The notes beneath the pieces are model-generated. The model saw only the letters and a program-made list of their open reading frames with translations, had not been told where the DNA came from and ran no database searches. Below are positions 26,828-36,071 of a stretch of 64,000 nt of DNA, piece by piece; position 1 is the first letter of the stretch; each line of letters starts with the position of its first letter. The DNA is from Oscillospiraceae bacterium (lineage in GTDB: Bacteria > Bacillota > Clostridia > Oscillospirales > Ruminococcaceae). Position numbers and translations under genes: made by a program. The stretch spans positions 30,091 through 94,090 of the forward strand of contig JAFXCV010000020.1 of NCBI GenBank assembly GCA_017521325.1. Direction: 5' to 3'.

Positions 26828-28345
26828 ATGCGAGAAAAAGCAGTTTTGGAAATGCGAAATATTTACAAGACCTTTCCGGGTGTAAAGGCATTACAGAATG
26901 TGGATTTTACGCTTTGCGAAGGTGAGATTCATGCACTGATGGGTGAAAATGGTGCAGGAAAATCCACGCTGATCAAGGTTCTGACGGGCGTGTACCAGAA
27001 GGATTCCGGCAGCGTCTATATGAAGGGACACGGCAAGCCCATTCTGATCAGATCTCCCCAGGAGGCGCAGAAATACGGCATCAGCACCGTGTATCAGGAA
27101 ATTTCCCTTTGCCCGAATCTTTCGGTTGCAGAGAATATGTACATCGGCCGTGGCGAAGGCGCACTGCTCAACTGGAAGCAGATGAATGAGAGTGCGGGTA
27201 AGATTCTCAAATCCCTCGGCATTGCCGTGAAGCCCGAACAGCAGCTTGCCAGCTGCTCGCTTGCCGTACAGCAGATGGTTGCCATTGCCCGTGCGGTGGA
27301 TATGGAATGTAAGGTTCTGATTCTGGACGAACCGACTTCCTCTCTGGACGAGAGCGAGGTTGCAAAGCTCTTCAAGCTCATGCGTGATCTGAAGGCAAGG
27401 GGCGTTGGAATTATCTTTGTTACACACTTCCTCGATCAGGTATATGAGGTATGTGATAAGATCACTGTACTGCGTGACGGTACGCTTGTCGGCGAATATG
27501 AGATCAGCGACCTTCCCAGAGTACAGCTGGTATCCAAGATGCTGGGTAAAGAGCTTGACGATATGGCGGACATCAAGGGTGATAATTCCGCTGCAAGCGA
27601 AAAGACAAACGAACCTCCCGTATTTGAGGCAAAGGGACTTTGCAGCACAGAAGGCATCAAGCCCTTTGATTTCTACATCAGAAAGGGCGAGGTCAACGGC
27701 TTTACAGGACTGCTCGGTTCCGGCAGAAGTGAGTGCGTGCGTGCGATCTTCGGTGCCGATAAGGTAACCGGCGGCCAGGTGAAGATGGGCGGCAAGAGCG
27801 TGAAGATCACAAAGCCCATTGATGCGATGAAGCAGGGAATTGCCTATCTTGCAGAGGATCGTAAGCGTGACGGAATCGTAGGCGATCTGTCTGTCAGAGA
27901 TAACATCATCCTTGCGCTGCAGGTAAAAACAGGCTTCTTCAAGCCGTTTTCCAAGGCGAAGGCTACGGAGTTTGCGGAGAAGTATATCAAACTCCTTGAT
28001 ATCAAGACCGCATCCGTACATACCCCCATCAAGTCCCTGTCCGGCGGTAATCAGCAGAAGGTGCTGCTGGCACGCTGGCTTCTGACAAATCCGCAGTATC
28101 TGATCCTCGACGAACCGACAAGAGGTATCGACGTCGGCACAAAGATCGACATCCAGAAGCTGGTGCTGAAGCTTGCTTCCGAGGGCATGAGCGTGACCTT
28201 CATTTCTTCCGAAACGGATGAGATGCTCCGCACCTGTTCACGTCTGGTGGTTATGAGAGACAGAAAGGTTGTCGGCGAGCTTTCGGGCGATGAGCTGACG
28301 CAGAATATGATTATGGCAACAATTGCAGGAGGTGAAGAAGCATGA
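26828..28345 (+). CDS. Sugar ABC transporter ATPase (YtfR/RbsA-type, two cassettes)
   Basis: 505 residues with two ABC domains. First: Walker A GENGAGKST, modified signature LAVQQMVAIARA, Walker B VLILDEPTSSLD. Second: degenerate Walker A GLLGSGRSE, signature LSGGNQQKVLLARWL, Walker B YLILDEPTRGIDVG. This layout is specific to CUT2-type monosaccharide importers. It powers uptake with the two permeases. The start at 26828 follows GGAGGTGAAACCGCAG. Its stop overlaps the permease start (ATGA). Confidence 0.93.
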   Translation: MREKAVLEMRNIYKTFPGVKALQNVDFTLCEGEIHALMGENGAGKSTLIKVLTGVYQKDSGSVYMKGHGKPILIRSPQEAQKYGISTVYQEISLCPNLSVAENMYIGRGEGALLNWKQMNESAGKILKSLGIAVKPEQQLASCSLAVQQMVAIARAVDMECKVLILDEPTSSLDESEVAKLFKLMRDLKARGVGIIFVTHFLDQVYEVCDKITVLRDGTLVGEYEISDLPRVQLVSKMLGKELDDMADIKGDNSAASEKTNEPPVFEAKGLCSTEGIKPFDFYIRKGEVNGFTGLLGSGRSECVRAIFGADKVTGGQVKMGGKSVKITKPIDAMKQGIAYLAEDRKRDGIVGDLSVRDNIILALQVKTGFFKPFSKAKATEFAEKYIKLLDIKTASVHTPIKSLSGGNQQKVLLARWLLTNPQYLILDEPTRGIDVGTKIDIQKLVLKLASEGMSVTFISSETDEMLRTCSRLVVMRDRKVVGELSGDELTQNMIMATIAGGEEA

Positions 28346-29442
28346 GTGACAGATACATAAAGGAAAAGGGCGCAGCAGGCTTCTTCAAGAGCCTGTTCCG
28401 GCATCAGATCTTCATTCCGATCGCAGCGCTCCTGCTGCTGGCGATTTTCAATCTGATCGTTGACCCGTCCTTCTTCAAGATCACACTGGGCTATTCCAGT
28501 GACGGTTATCCGGTGCTTTCCGGTAACCTGATGACCATCATCGACTACGGCTCCGAGCTTGCCATCCTTGCCATCGGCATGACGCTCGTAACTGCCGCTT
28601 CCGGCGGACAGGACATCAGCGTGGGCGCAGCCATTGCCATCAGCGGCAGCGTGGTGCTGCGTGTGCTTTGCGGTACGGATTCCCGTCCCGAGGTGCTGCA
28701 GGCTCCCATCATCGTTGCATTCCTCATCAGCTGTGTGGTTGCAATGCTCTTCGGTGCATTCAACGGAACGCTGGTTGCGTATTTCAAGATTCAGCCCATG
28801 GTTGCAACGCTCATCCTCTTTACCGCAGGACGTTCCATTGCAGCATGGATCAACAACAACGAGCTGCCGATCGTTTCCGATAAGACCTTTACATACTTCG
28901 GCGGCTTCATTCCGGGTGTTCCGATTCCGACTCCGTTTTTCATTGCATTGCTCTGCATGGCAGTCATTGCACTGGCACTCAAATTCACCAATCTCGGACT
29001 CTATGTACAGTCCGTTGGTATCAATGAAAAGTCCTCCCGCCTCAACGGTCTGAATCCTCAGATGATCAAGTTCATGACCTATGTGATCCTCGGTCTGTGT
29101 GTTGCGGTTGCAGGCTTTATCAAGGTAAGCCGTCTGTCATCTATCAACTATTCCGTAATTGCAAAGGATATTGAAATGGATGCCATTCTTGCGGTTGCTC
29201 TGGGCGGTAACGCACTCAGCGGCGGCAAGTTCAACATGACAGCTTCCATTCTTGGTGCTTATGTTATCCAGTTCCTCACGACGACACTGTATAAGATGGA
29301 AGTACAGTCCGCTGCGCTTTCCGCATACAAGGCAATCGTAGTCATTGCACTGGTAGTTCTGAGCGCACCTGTTGTAAGAGAAAAGCTTACTGATCTGTGG
29401 AAGAAGATCACAGGCGGTAAAGCAGCAAAATCGCAGGCGTAA
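28342..29442 (+). CDS. Sugar ABC transporter permease (YtfT-like)
   Basis: 366 residues, about ten membrane segments, BPD_transp_2 family, with TLVTAASGGQDISVGAAIAISG and AILAVALGGNALSGGKFNMTAS as the conserved stretches. It overlaps the ATPase gene by 4 bp and forms half of the membrane pore of the CUT2-type importer. Confidence 0.92.
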   Translation: MSDRYIKEKGAAGFFKSLFRHQIFIPIAALLLLAIFNLIVDPSFFKITLGYSSDGYPVLSGNLMTIIDYGSELAILAIGMTLVTAASGGQDISVGAAIAISGSVVLRVLCGTDSRPEVLQAPIIVAFLISCVVAMLFGAFNGTLVAYFKIQPMVATLILFTAGRSIAAWINNNELPIVSDKTFTYFGGFIPGVPIPTPFFIALLCMAVIALALKFTNLGLYVQSVGINEKSSRLNGLNPQMIKFMTYVILGLCVAVAGFIKVSRLSSINYSVIAKDIEMDAILAVALGGNALSGGKFNMTASILGAYVIQFLTTTLYKMEVQSAALSAYKAIVVIALVVLSAPVVREKLTDLWKKITGGKAAKSQA

Positions 29443-29480
29443 GCCAACGGTATCTTACAATATGAAATGGAGGAGAAACT

Positions 29481-30554
29481 ATGTCGTTTTCAAACAAATT
29501 ACGCAATAGAATCGGCAACATGACGGATACCAATCTGCTGACATCCATCACGATCGTGGTATTCATTATCATGTATCTCGGTGCGATTCTGTTTCTTGGC
29601 GAAGGCTTTTTAAAGCCCCAGACCTTTTTCAACATGCTCAATGCGAATGCAGCACTGATCATTCTGTCCTGCGGCATGAGCCTTGTTATGATCACCGGCG
29701 GAATTGATATTTCCGTAGGTGGTGTCACAGCACTCTGCTGCATGTGCAGTGCTGTATTTCTGGATCATCACGGCGGAAACGTCATCGGTGCCATCCTGAT
29801 TTCTGTCGGCATCGGTCTGGCATTCGGTCTGATCCAGGGCTATCTGATTTCCTATCTGGAAATCCAGCCGTTCATCGTTACACTTGCAGGCATGTTCTTT
29901 GCCCGTGGTATGACGACCATCGTTAACACCAATCCTTTCAACGTTGTCAACGAGGAATTCGTTGCACTCAAGGAAACCCGTATCATCATCCCCTTCATGG
30001 GTTATGTCAACAAGGCGGGCAATTATGTCAACGCCTACATCGAAATCGGTGTGGTTGTGGCACTGCTCATCGTTGCAGCACTGTTCTTCGTCCTCAAGTG
30101 GACAAAGACAGGCCGTAACTTCTATGCAGTCGGCGGCAACAGACAGAGTGCTTTGATGCTGGGTGTCAATGTCAAGAGAACCACATTCATTTCCTATGTA
30201 CTCTGCGGACTGCTTGCAGGCATCGGCGGCTTTGTATACTTCATGCATGTTGGCTCCGGTTCTGCATCCCATGCATCCGGCGCAGAAATGAATGCCATCG
30301 CATCCTCCATCATCGGCGGCACCATGCTGACCGGCGGTGTGGGCAACATCATCGGCACGTTGTTCGGCGTAATGTCCCTGGCACTGATCCAGAACATCGT
30401 ATCTTCCGTTGGTCTTGATCAGGCATGGTGGACAGGAATTACCATCGCAGCAATGCTCTGCCTGTTCCTCGTGATCCAGAGTATCGTTATGTCCAGAAAG
30501 TCCGGAAGCGTTTCTGCCGACGCAGGAACGACGGCTGATGCAAAGAAGGGGTAA
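29481..30554 (+). CDS. Sugar ABC transporter permease (YjfF-like)
   Basis: 357 residues, BPD_transp_2 family, with GMSLVMITGGIDISVGGVTAL and MNAIASSIIGGTMLTGGVGNIIGT. It pairs with the preceding permease; the two-permease plan (rather than one homodimeric permease) matches the YtfQRT-YjfF importer of E. coli. Start follows GGAGGAGAAACT. Confidence 0.92.
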   Translation: MSFSNKLRNRIGNMTDTNLLTSITIVVFIIMYLGAILFLGEGFLKPQTFFNMLNANAALIILSCGMSLVMITGGIDISVGGVTALCCMCSAVFLDHHGGNVIGAILISVGIGLAFGLIQGYLISYLEIQPFIVTLAGMFFARGMTTIVNTNPFNVVNEEFVALKETRIIIPFMGYVNKAGNYVNAYIEIGVVVALLIVAALFFVLKWTKTGRNFYAVGGNRQSALMLGVNVKRTTFISYVLCGLLAGIGGFVYFMHVGSGSASHASGAEMNAIASSIIGGTMLTGGVGNIIGTLFGVMSLALIQNIVSSVGLDQAWWTGITIAAMLCLFLVIQSIVMSRKSGSVSADAGTTADAKKG

Positions 30555-30559
30555 GTGCT

Positions 30560-32149
30560 ATGGATAGAATTACACAGATTGCAACAGGCAAAACGGCGAT
30601 CGGTATCGAATTTGGTTCTACAAGAATCAAGGCAGTACTGATCGGCCTTGACTCCGAGCCTCTGGCAGCCGGTACCTATGACTGGCAGAACAGCTATGAG
30701 AACGGCGTCTGGACATATTCTCTCGATGAAGTCCGCAAGGGCATGCAGGGCTGCTTTGCAGCACTGATGGAGAACGTCAGAAACAAGTACAATGTGGTGC
30801 TTGAAACAACCGCATCCATCGGTATTTCCGCAATGATGCACGGTTACCTCGCATTTGACGAGGATCACCAGCTCCTCGTTCCCTTCCGCACATGGCGCAA
30901 TACCATGACGGCGGAGGCAGCGGAAAAGGTGACAAAGGAATTCGGCTTCAACATCCCCCAGAGATGGAGCATCGCACATCTGCATCAGGCGATCCTCAAC
31001 GGGGAGGAGCATGTGTCCCGCATCCGCTTTATGACAACGCTCGCAGGCTATGTTCACTGGATCCTGACAGGGGAAAAGGTGATCGGCATCGGCGACGGCT
31101 CGGGTATGTTCCCGATCGACCCCGAAACCGGCGAATACAATAAAACCATGCTGGAGAAGTTTGCAAAGCTCACGCAGGGAACTGCATTCACGCAGGATCT
31201 TTCCGAAATCCTGCCCAAGATCGTTCCCGTTGGTGAGTGCGCAGGTACGCTGACTGAGGTCGGTGCAAGACTGCTTGACCCAAGCGGCACCTTCAAGGCA
31301 GGCGTTCCGTTCTGTCCGCCCGAGGGCGATGCACAGACAGGAATGGTGGCAACCAACAGTATTGCACCGAGAACAGGCAATGTTTCCGCCGGCACTTCCA
31401 TTTTCGCAATGGCAGTGCTGGAGCGTGATCTGAGCGCCGTTTATCCGCAGATCGACATCGTCACAACTCCCTGCGGACATCCTGTGGCAATGGTACACTG
31501 CAACAACTGCACAACGGATCTTGATGCATGGGTTGCAATGATCTCCGAAACACTGGGATTATTTGATCTGAATGTCAAGAAAAGTGTTGTCTATGACAAA
31601 CTCTATGCGGCAGCACTGTCGGGCAAGGCAGACTGCGACGGCATTCTCAGCTACAATTATTATTCCGGTGAGCATGTAACAGAGCTTCCGGAGGGCAGAC
31701 CGCTTGTGATGCGCACGCCCAATTCGAAGCTGTCTATTTCCAATTTCATGCGCAGCCTTGTGTATTCCTGCATGGCAACACTCAAAATCGGCATGGACAT
31801 CCTGATGAATGAGGAGAAGATCACCCTCAATAAGATTTATGCACACGGTGGACTTTTCAAATCCCCCGTGACAGGTCAGCGTTTTCTGGCGTCCGCTTTG
31901 GGTGTTCCGGTAACGCTTATGGAATCCGCCGGCGAGGGCGGTGCATGGGGTATTGCCCTGCTTGCAGCATACCAGGCTCGTGAGGACCGCATGGAAGGTC
32001 TTGCGGATTATCTGAATCGCTGCGTCTTTGCAGGCATGAGCGGTACCAGTATGGATCCCTGTGTCGAAGACGCAGAGGGCTTTGCAGCATATATGAAGAG
32101 CTACAGAGCCGGTCTTGCCGTGGAACAAGCGGCAATCAAGGTAGATTAA
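30560..32149 (+). CDS. FGGY-family carbohydrate kinase, likely L-ribulokinase
   Basis: 529 residues. The N-terminal phosphate loop IGIEFGSTRIKAVLIG and the C-terminal actin-like motif YAHGGLFKSPVTGQRFLASALGVPV mark an FGGY kinase. It differs from the canonical AraB by sequence and resembles a clostridial kinase type that replaces it. Its place between the arabinose importer and araA/araD makes phosphorylation of L-ribulose the expected reaction. Starts 5 bp after the permease stop. Confidence 0.8.
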   Translation: MDRITQIATGKTAIGIEFGSTRIKAVLIGLDSEPLAAGTYDWQNSYENGVWTYSLDEVRKGMQGCFAALMENVRNKYNVVLETTASIGISAMMHGYLAFDEDHQLLVPFRTWRNTMTAEAAEKVTKEFGFNIPQRWSIAHLHQAILNGEEHVSRIRFMTTLAGYVHWILTGEKVIGIGDGSGMFPIDPETGEYNKTMLEKFAKLTQGTAFTQDLSEILPKIVPVGECAGTLTEVGARLLDPSGTFKAGVPFCPPEGDAQTGMVATNSIAPRTGNVSAGTSIFAMAVLERDLSAVYPQIDIVTTPCGHPVAMVHCNNCTTDLDAWVAMISETLGLFDLNVKKSVVYDKLYAAALSGKADCDGILSYNYYSGEHVTELPEGRPLVMRTPNSKLSISNFMRSLVYSCMATLKIGMDILMNEEKITLNKIYAHGGLFKSPVTGQRFLASALGVPVTLMESAGEGGAWGIALLAAYQAREDRMEGLADYLNRCVFAGMSGTSMDPCVEDAEGFAAYMKSYRAGLAVEQAAIKVD

Positions 32150-32162
32150 GGAGGATTATGAT

Positions 32163-33593
32163 ATGAAATTCTGGTTTATTACAGGTTCCCAGTCCCTTTA
32201 TGGTGAGGAAACCTTACGTCAGGTGGAGGAGGACTCCAAGGTAATCGTAGCAGGACTCAAGCTTCCGTTCCCGGTGGAATACAAGATGACTGCCAAGACC
32301 CCCGCAGAGATCGAATCCATCATCAAGGAAGCAAACTATGACGATGAGTGCGCAGGCATTATCACATTCTGCCATACTTTCTCTCCGTCCAAGATGTGGA
32401 TCAACGGCTTTGCAAGACTGCAGAAGCCCTGGCTGCATCTGCACACACAGTTCAAGGATTATATCCCGAACGAAGAGATCGACATGGACTACATGAATCT
32501 GCACCAGTCCGCACATGGCGACCGTGAGCATGGCTTCATCGGAGCTCGTATGCGTACCCCCCGCAGAGTGGTTGCAGGTCACTGGATGGACGAAAGAGTG
32601 CAGGCAAAGATTGCTGACTGGCAGAGAGCCGCTGTCGGCGTTGCATTCAGCCGCAGCCTGAAGATCGTTCGTTTCGGCGACAACATGCGTGAGGTAGCGG
32701 TAACTGAGGGTGATAAGGTTGAAACACAGATCAAGCTCGGCTGGCAGGTAAACACCTGGGCTGTGGGCGATCTGGTTGAGGAAATGAACAAGGTCACAGA
32801 GGCAGAGATCGACGCTCTGATGCAGGAATATGCACAGGTTTACGACTTCGACGAGAAGGATACGGAGGAAATCCGCTACCAGGCTCGTGAGGAGATCGCA
32901 ATGGAGAAGATCCTCGTAAGAGAGGGCGCAATGGCATTCTCCAACACCTTCCAGGATCTGCACGGCATGCGTCAGCTTCCCGGTCTTGCAACACAGCACC
33001 TGATGTCCAAGGGCTACGGCTACGGCGGTGAGGGCGACTGGAAGACCGCAGGCATGACTGCCATCATCAAGGCAATGTATCCCGATGGTGCAACTTCCTT
33101 CATGGAGGACTACACCTATGACTATCAGCAGGAGCTGATCCTCGGCTCTCATATGCTGGAGGTATGCCCGACCGTTGCGGCAACAAAGCCGAGAATCGAA
33201 GTGCATCACCTGGGTATCGGCGGCAAGGAACCGCCGGCACGTCTGGTATTTGAAGGTCTTGCAGGCAAGGCAATTGCAGTTTCCCTGATCGACATGGGCG
33301 GCAGAATGCGCCTGATCGCACAGGATGTAGAGTGCGTAAAGCCCTTCCAGAGCATGCCCAACCTTCCCGTTGCAAGAGTGATGTGGAAGCCCGCACCGGA
33401 TTTCCTGACCGGTATGGAATGCTGGATCCTCGCAGGCGGCGCACACCACACAACACTCTCCTACGACATCAACACCGATGTACTGCGTGATTTCGCAAGA
33501 ATCATGGGCATTGAGTTTGTATCCATCAATGCAGCAACCGATATCTATGCTCTTGAAAAGGAGCTTATGCTTGGTGATGTAATATGGAGATAA
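32163..33593 (+). CDS. araA: L-arabinose isomerase
   Basis: 476 residues, slightly short of the E. coli enzyme. It isomerises L-arabinose to L-ribulose. Manganese/catalytic residues appear in [10 protein letters not shown] (Glu), FMEDYTYDY (Glu), [10 protein letters not shown] (His) and [10 protein letters not shown] (His). The start [16 protein letters not shown] is typical. Its 3' end overlaps araD by 10 bp. Confidence 0.96.
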   Translation: MKFWFITGSQSLYGEETLRQVEEDSKVIVAGLKLPFPVEYKMTAKTPAEIESIIKEANYDDECAGIITFCHTFSPSKMWINGFARLQKPWLHLHTQFKDYIPNEEIDMDYMNLHQSAHGDREHGFIGARMRTPRRVVAGHWMDERVQAKIADWQRAAVGVAFSRSLKIVRFGDNMREVAVTEGDKVETQIKLGWQVNTWAVGDLVEEMNKVTEAEIDALMQEYAQVYDFDEKDTEEIRYQAREEIAMEKILVREGAMAFSNTFQDLHGMRQLPGLATQHLMSKGYGYGGEGDWKTAGMTAIIKAMYPDGATSFMEDYTYDYQQELILGSHMLEVCPTVAATKPRIEVHHLGIGGKEPPARLVFEGLAGKAIAVSLIDMGGRMRLIAQDVECVKPFQSMPNLPVARVMWKPAPDFLTGMECWILAGGAHHTTLSYDINTDVLRDFARIMGIEFVSINAATDIYALEKELMLGDVIWR

Positions 33594-34270
33594 AAGAACT
33601 GAAGGAGCGTGTCCTTCGGGCAAATCTCCTGCTCCCGAAGTACGGTCTTGTGACCTTTACCTGGGGCAATGTGAGCGAATTCGACCGTGAAACAGGACTT
33701 GTTGCCATCAAGCCCAGCGGCGTGGAATATGACACGATGACAGCGGATGATATTGTGGTGCTGGATCTTGACGGCAATATCGTGGACGGAAAGCTCCGCC
33801 CCTCCAGCGATGCACCCACGCATCTGGAGCTGTACCGCAGGTTTGACGGTATCGGCGGCATTGTCCACACCCACAGCCGTTATGCAACGGCGTTTGCACA
33901 GGCAGGACGGGGCATTCCGCCGCTTGGCACGACGCATGGTGATTATTTCTACGGCGAGATCCCCTGCACCAGAAGCATGACGCCCGAGGAAATCGCAGGC
34001 GAATACGAGCTGGAAACAGGCAAGGTCATCGTCGAATGCTGTCCCGATTATGCAGATATCCCCGCAGCACTGGTAGCAAACCATGCGCCCTTTGTCTGGG
34101 GCAAGGACGGTCACGAGGCGGTTCATAATGCCGTTGTGCTTGAGGAGCTGTCTGCAATGGCGTGGCTGACGCTGAGCCTTGATCCGAAGGTTTCGAACAT
34201 GAGCCAGAATCTGCTTGACAAGCACTATCTGCGCAAGCATGGTGCAAATGCCTATTATGGACAGAAGTAA
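33584..34270 (+). CDS. araD: L-ribulose-5-phosphate 4-epimerase
   Basis: 228 residues, class II aldolase/AraD fold. Zinc ligands are the histidines in [12 protein letters not shown]; the substrate loops GNVSEFDRE and [14 protein letters not shown] are conserved. It converts L-ribulose-5-phosphate to D-xylulose-5-phosphate, feeding the pentose phosphate pathway. Last gene of the operon, followed by a strong terminator. Confidence 0.96.
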   Translation: MEIKELKERVLRANLLLPKYGLVTFTWGNVSEFDRETGLVAIKPSGVEYDTMTADDIVVLDLDGNIVDGKLRPSSDAPTHLELYRRFDGIGGIVHTHSRYATAFAQAGRGIPPLGTTHGDYFYGEIPCTRSMTPEEIAGEYELETGKVIVECCPDYADIPAALVANHAPFVWGKDGHEAVHNAVVLEELSAMAWLTLSLDPKVSNMSQNLLDKHYLRKHGANAYYGQK

Positions 34271-34280
34271 ATAAAAAAAA

Positions 34281-34311
34281 GGAATCCCCCTGCGTATGCA
34301 GGGGGATTTTT
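34281..34311. terminator. Bidirectional terminator between araD and the GH26 gene
   Basis: AATCCCCCTGC/GCAGGGGGATT stem, GTAT loop, TTTTT on the plus strand and a T8 run on the minus strand. Confidence 0.9.
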
Positions 34312-34320
34312 CTGTTATTA

Positions 34321-36060
34321 TCAGGATTGCGTATCCGTTGTTTCCGCAGTTTCATCCGTTTCTGTTGTTGGATCCTCCGTCGGCAACATCGTGGGCTTCT
34401 GCACTTCCTCGGGTTCCTCCCCGTCAAGGAAATACGCTGCCGTATCGCTGAGTGTCAGCGCCGCCTCGGAATTGTACAGAGCCACCATATCCTCCGCAGA
34501 GGTGTATTTCTCGGAATACTCTCCCTGTGAGTCCGTCAGATATTCGCCATACCAGAGTCCGAAAAAGCTCCAGATGCAGTTGTCACGGAACATATCGTTC
34601 ATGCTCGGAACGCTGCTTGTTTCGCTCAGCGCCAGCATTTTCTCGCCGCCCGTCATTCTCGACAGCAGCACAAACTGCTCATAACGGCTGCTGTAGGGCG
34701 TTTCCTTCGGAAGATAAATATCCATGGAGGCAATGTCGTACATGGTTTCATCCACCAGATATTCCGCACTCTGCCCATTCCAGATCCAGATGAGATTGTT
34801 AAGCTTGTGGTATTCCGTCATGCGTGTGTACATCAGCTCCCACAGCCAGCGGTAGGCGTTCGGGCCGTCGCTGCCCCACCAGAACCAGTCACCGCCCGCT
34901 TCATGCAGCGGACGCCAGAGAACGGGGATATCCTCCTGCGCCAGTACTTTCAGTTCCTCGGAAACGCTGTCAATGTCACGCAGGATGGTGTAGCATTCAT
35001 CCGTGATGCCGCCCTCGTCGTGCAGCTCCTCAATCTCATCCCAGTCGAGCAGTGCAAGCTCCTTGTCCGTCAGCGCATCCATCAGGGAGAAATCAGAATC
35101 CTTGGAATAAACCGTGCTGACGCCCATCGGTGCGTCCCAGTACCACATCAGACCGACAATGCCGCCACGCTGCGCCCATGCACGGCTTGCGCCCATGACA
35201 TCACTTTTGGCTGCCGTGGAATTCTGAGTAAAGCCCGTCAGATCCGCAAAGCGGATGGCAGGATACTTTCCCGTCAGACGGAAGATCAGGTCGCTTTCCG
35301 TGTTCAGGTCGCTTGCCGCATATTGCCCCGTCAGCATCTTTGCGCCGTAATTTTTGCTCATGTATTCCATGAGCTTTTTTGCATTTTCGGATGCATTTTT
35401 GTTGCAAAGCTCGTAGGATTCACGATATTCCATTTCATACATTTCCTTATAATCGGAAATTTCAAAATAGTCCAGCGAGAAACCGCCGTCGATCTCCTCA
35501 ATCGAAAGTGTGGTTTCCCCCTTTGGCAGGTACACACCCGAGAATGTCACACGCACGAAATGACCGCTTTCCGAAATGGTAAATTCTCCGATTCGCTCAT
35601 CGTTTACGATCAGCGCATTGGTCACCTCCGTATCGGCACATACGCTGATGGTGATGTCATAGTGCTGTGCAGCTTCAATATTGCACACCGCCTGCACAAG
35701 ATCCCCCGGATTTGCCGCAAAGCCTGTCAGATAGCCTCTGCCGCTGAATCCTGTGCGGATATTTTCTTCAATGAGAAGTCCTGTAAAAACTGCATCCTCC
35801 GCCTCCATGCGCATGTTGGCACTCTGGATTTCGATGGGCGGAACATCCAGCTCCACCACCGGAAAGCTCGGACCGGTCAGAGCTTCCGTCGGAGTATCCG
35901 ACGGCTGTGTTTCGTCATCGGGTTCTGTGGATTCAATTTTGACAGTGGAGCCTCCAAGCCTGCGTCCGGAATCGGAGAGGATGCGGAAAACGACCAGTCC
36001 TCCGATCGTCAGAACGACCACTGCGATTGCTGCAATCAGCAGCCATTTATGTTTTTTCAT
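34321..36060 (-). CDS. Membrane-anchored GH26 beta-mannanase with carbohydrate-binding module
   Basis: 579 residues. N-terminal membrane anchor (about 7-27), acidic Thr/Pro linker, CBM35-like domain (about 78-205, starts MRMEAEDAVFTG), GH26 catalytic domain (about 215-540), and a Thr/Glu-rich tail. The acid/base glutamate is in VLWRPLHEAGGDWFWWG and the nucleophile in MLALSETSSVPS. It should cut beta-1,4-mannan at the cell surface. It lacks a dockerin, so it is held by its anchor. It lies 11 bp after the GH95 gene, in the same operon. Confidence 0.9.
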   Translation of the reverse strand: MKKHKWLLIAAIAVVVLTIGGLVVFRILSDSGRRLGGSTVKIESTEPDDETQPSDTPTEALTGPSFPVVELDVPPIEIQSANMRMEAEDAVFTGLLIEENIRTGFSGRGYLTGFAANPGDLVQAVCNIEAAQHYDITISVCADTEVTNALIVNDERIGEFTISESGHFVRVTFSGVYLPKGETTLSIEEIDGGFSLDYFEISDYKEMYEMEYRESYELCNKNASENAKKLMEYMSKNYGAKMLTGQYAASDLNTESDLIFRLTGKYPAIRFADLTGFTQNSTAAKSDVMGASRAWAQRGGIVGLMWYWDAPMGVSTVYSKDSDFSLMDALTDKELALLDWDEIEELHDEGGITDECYTILRDIDSVSEELKVLAQEDIPVLWRPLHEAGGDWFWWGSDGPNAYRWLWELMYTRMTEYHKLNNLIWIWNGQSAEYLVDETMYDIASMDIYLPKETPYSSRYEQFVLLSRMTGGEKMLALSETSSVPSMNDMFRDNCIWSFFGLWYGEYLTDSQGEYSEKYTSAEDMVALYNSEAALTLSDTAAYFLDGEEPEEVQKPTMLPTEDPTTETDETAETTDTQS

Positions 36061-36071
36061 GCGATACGCTC

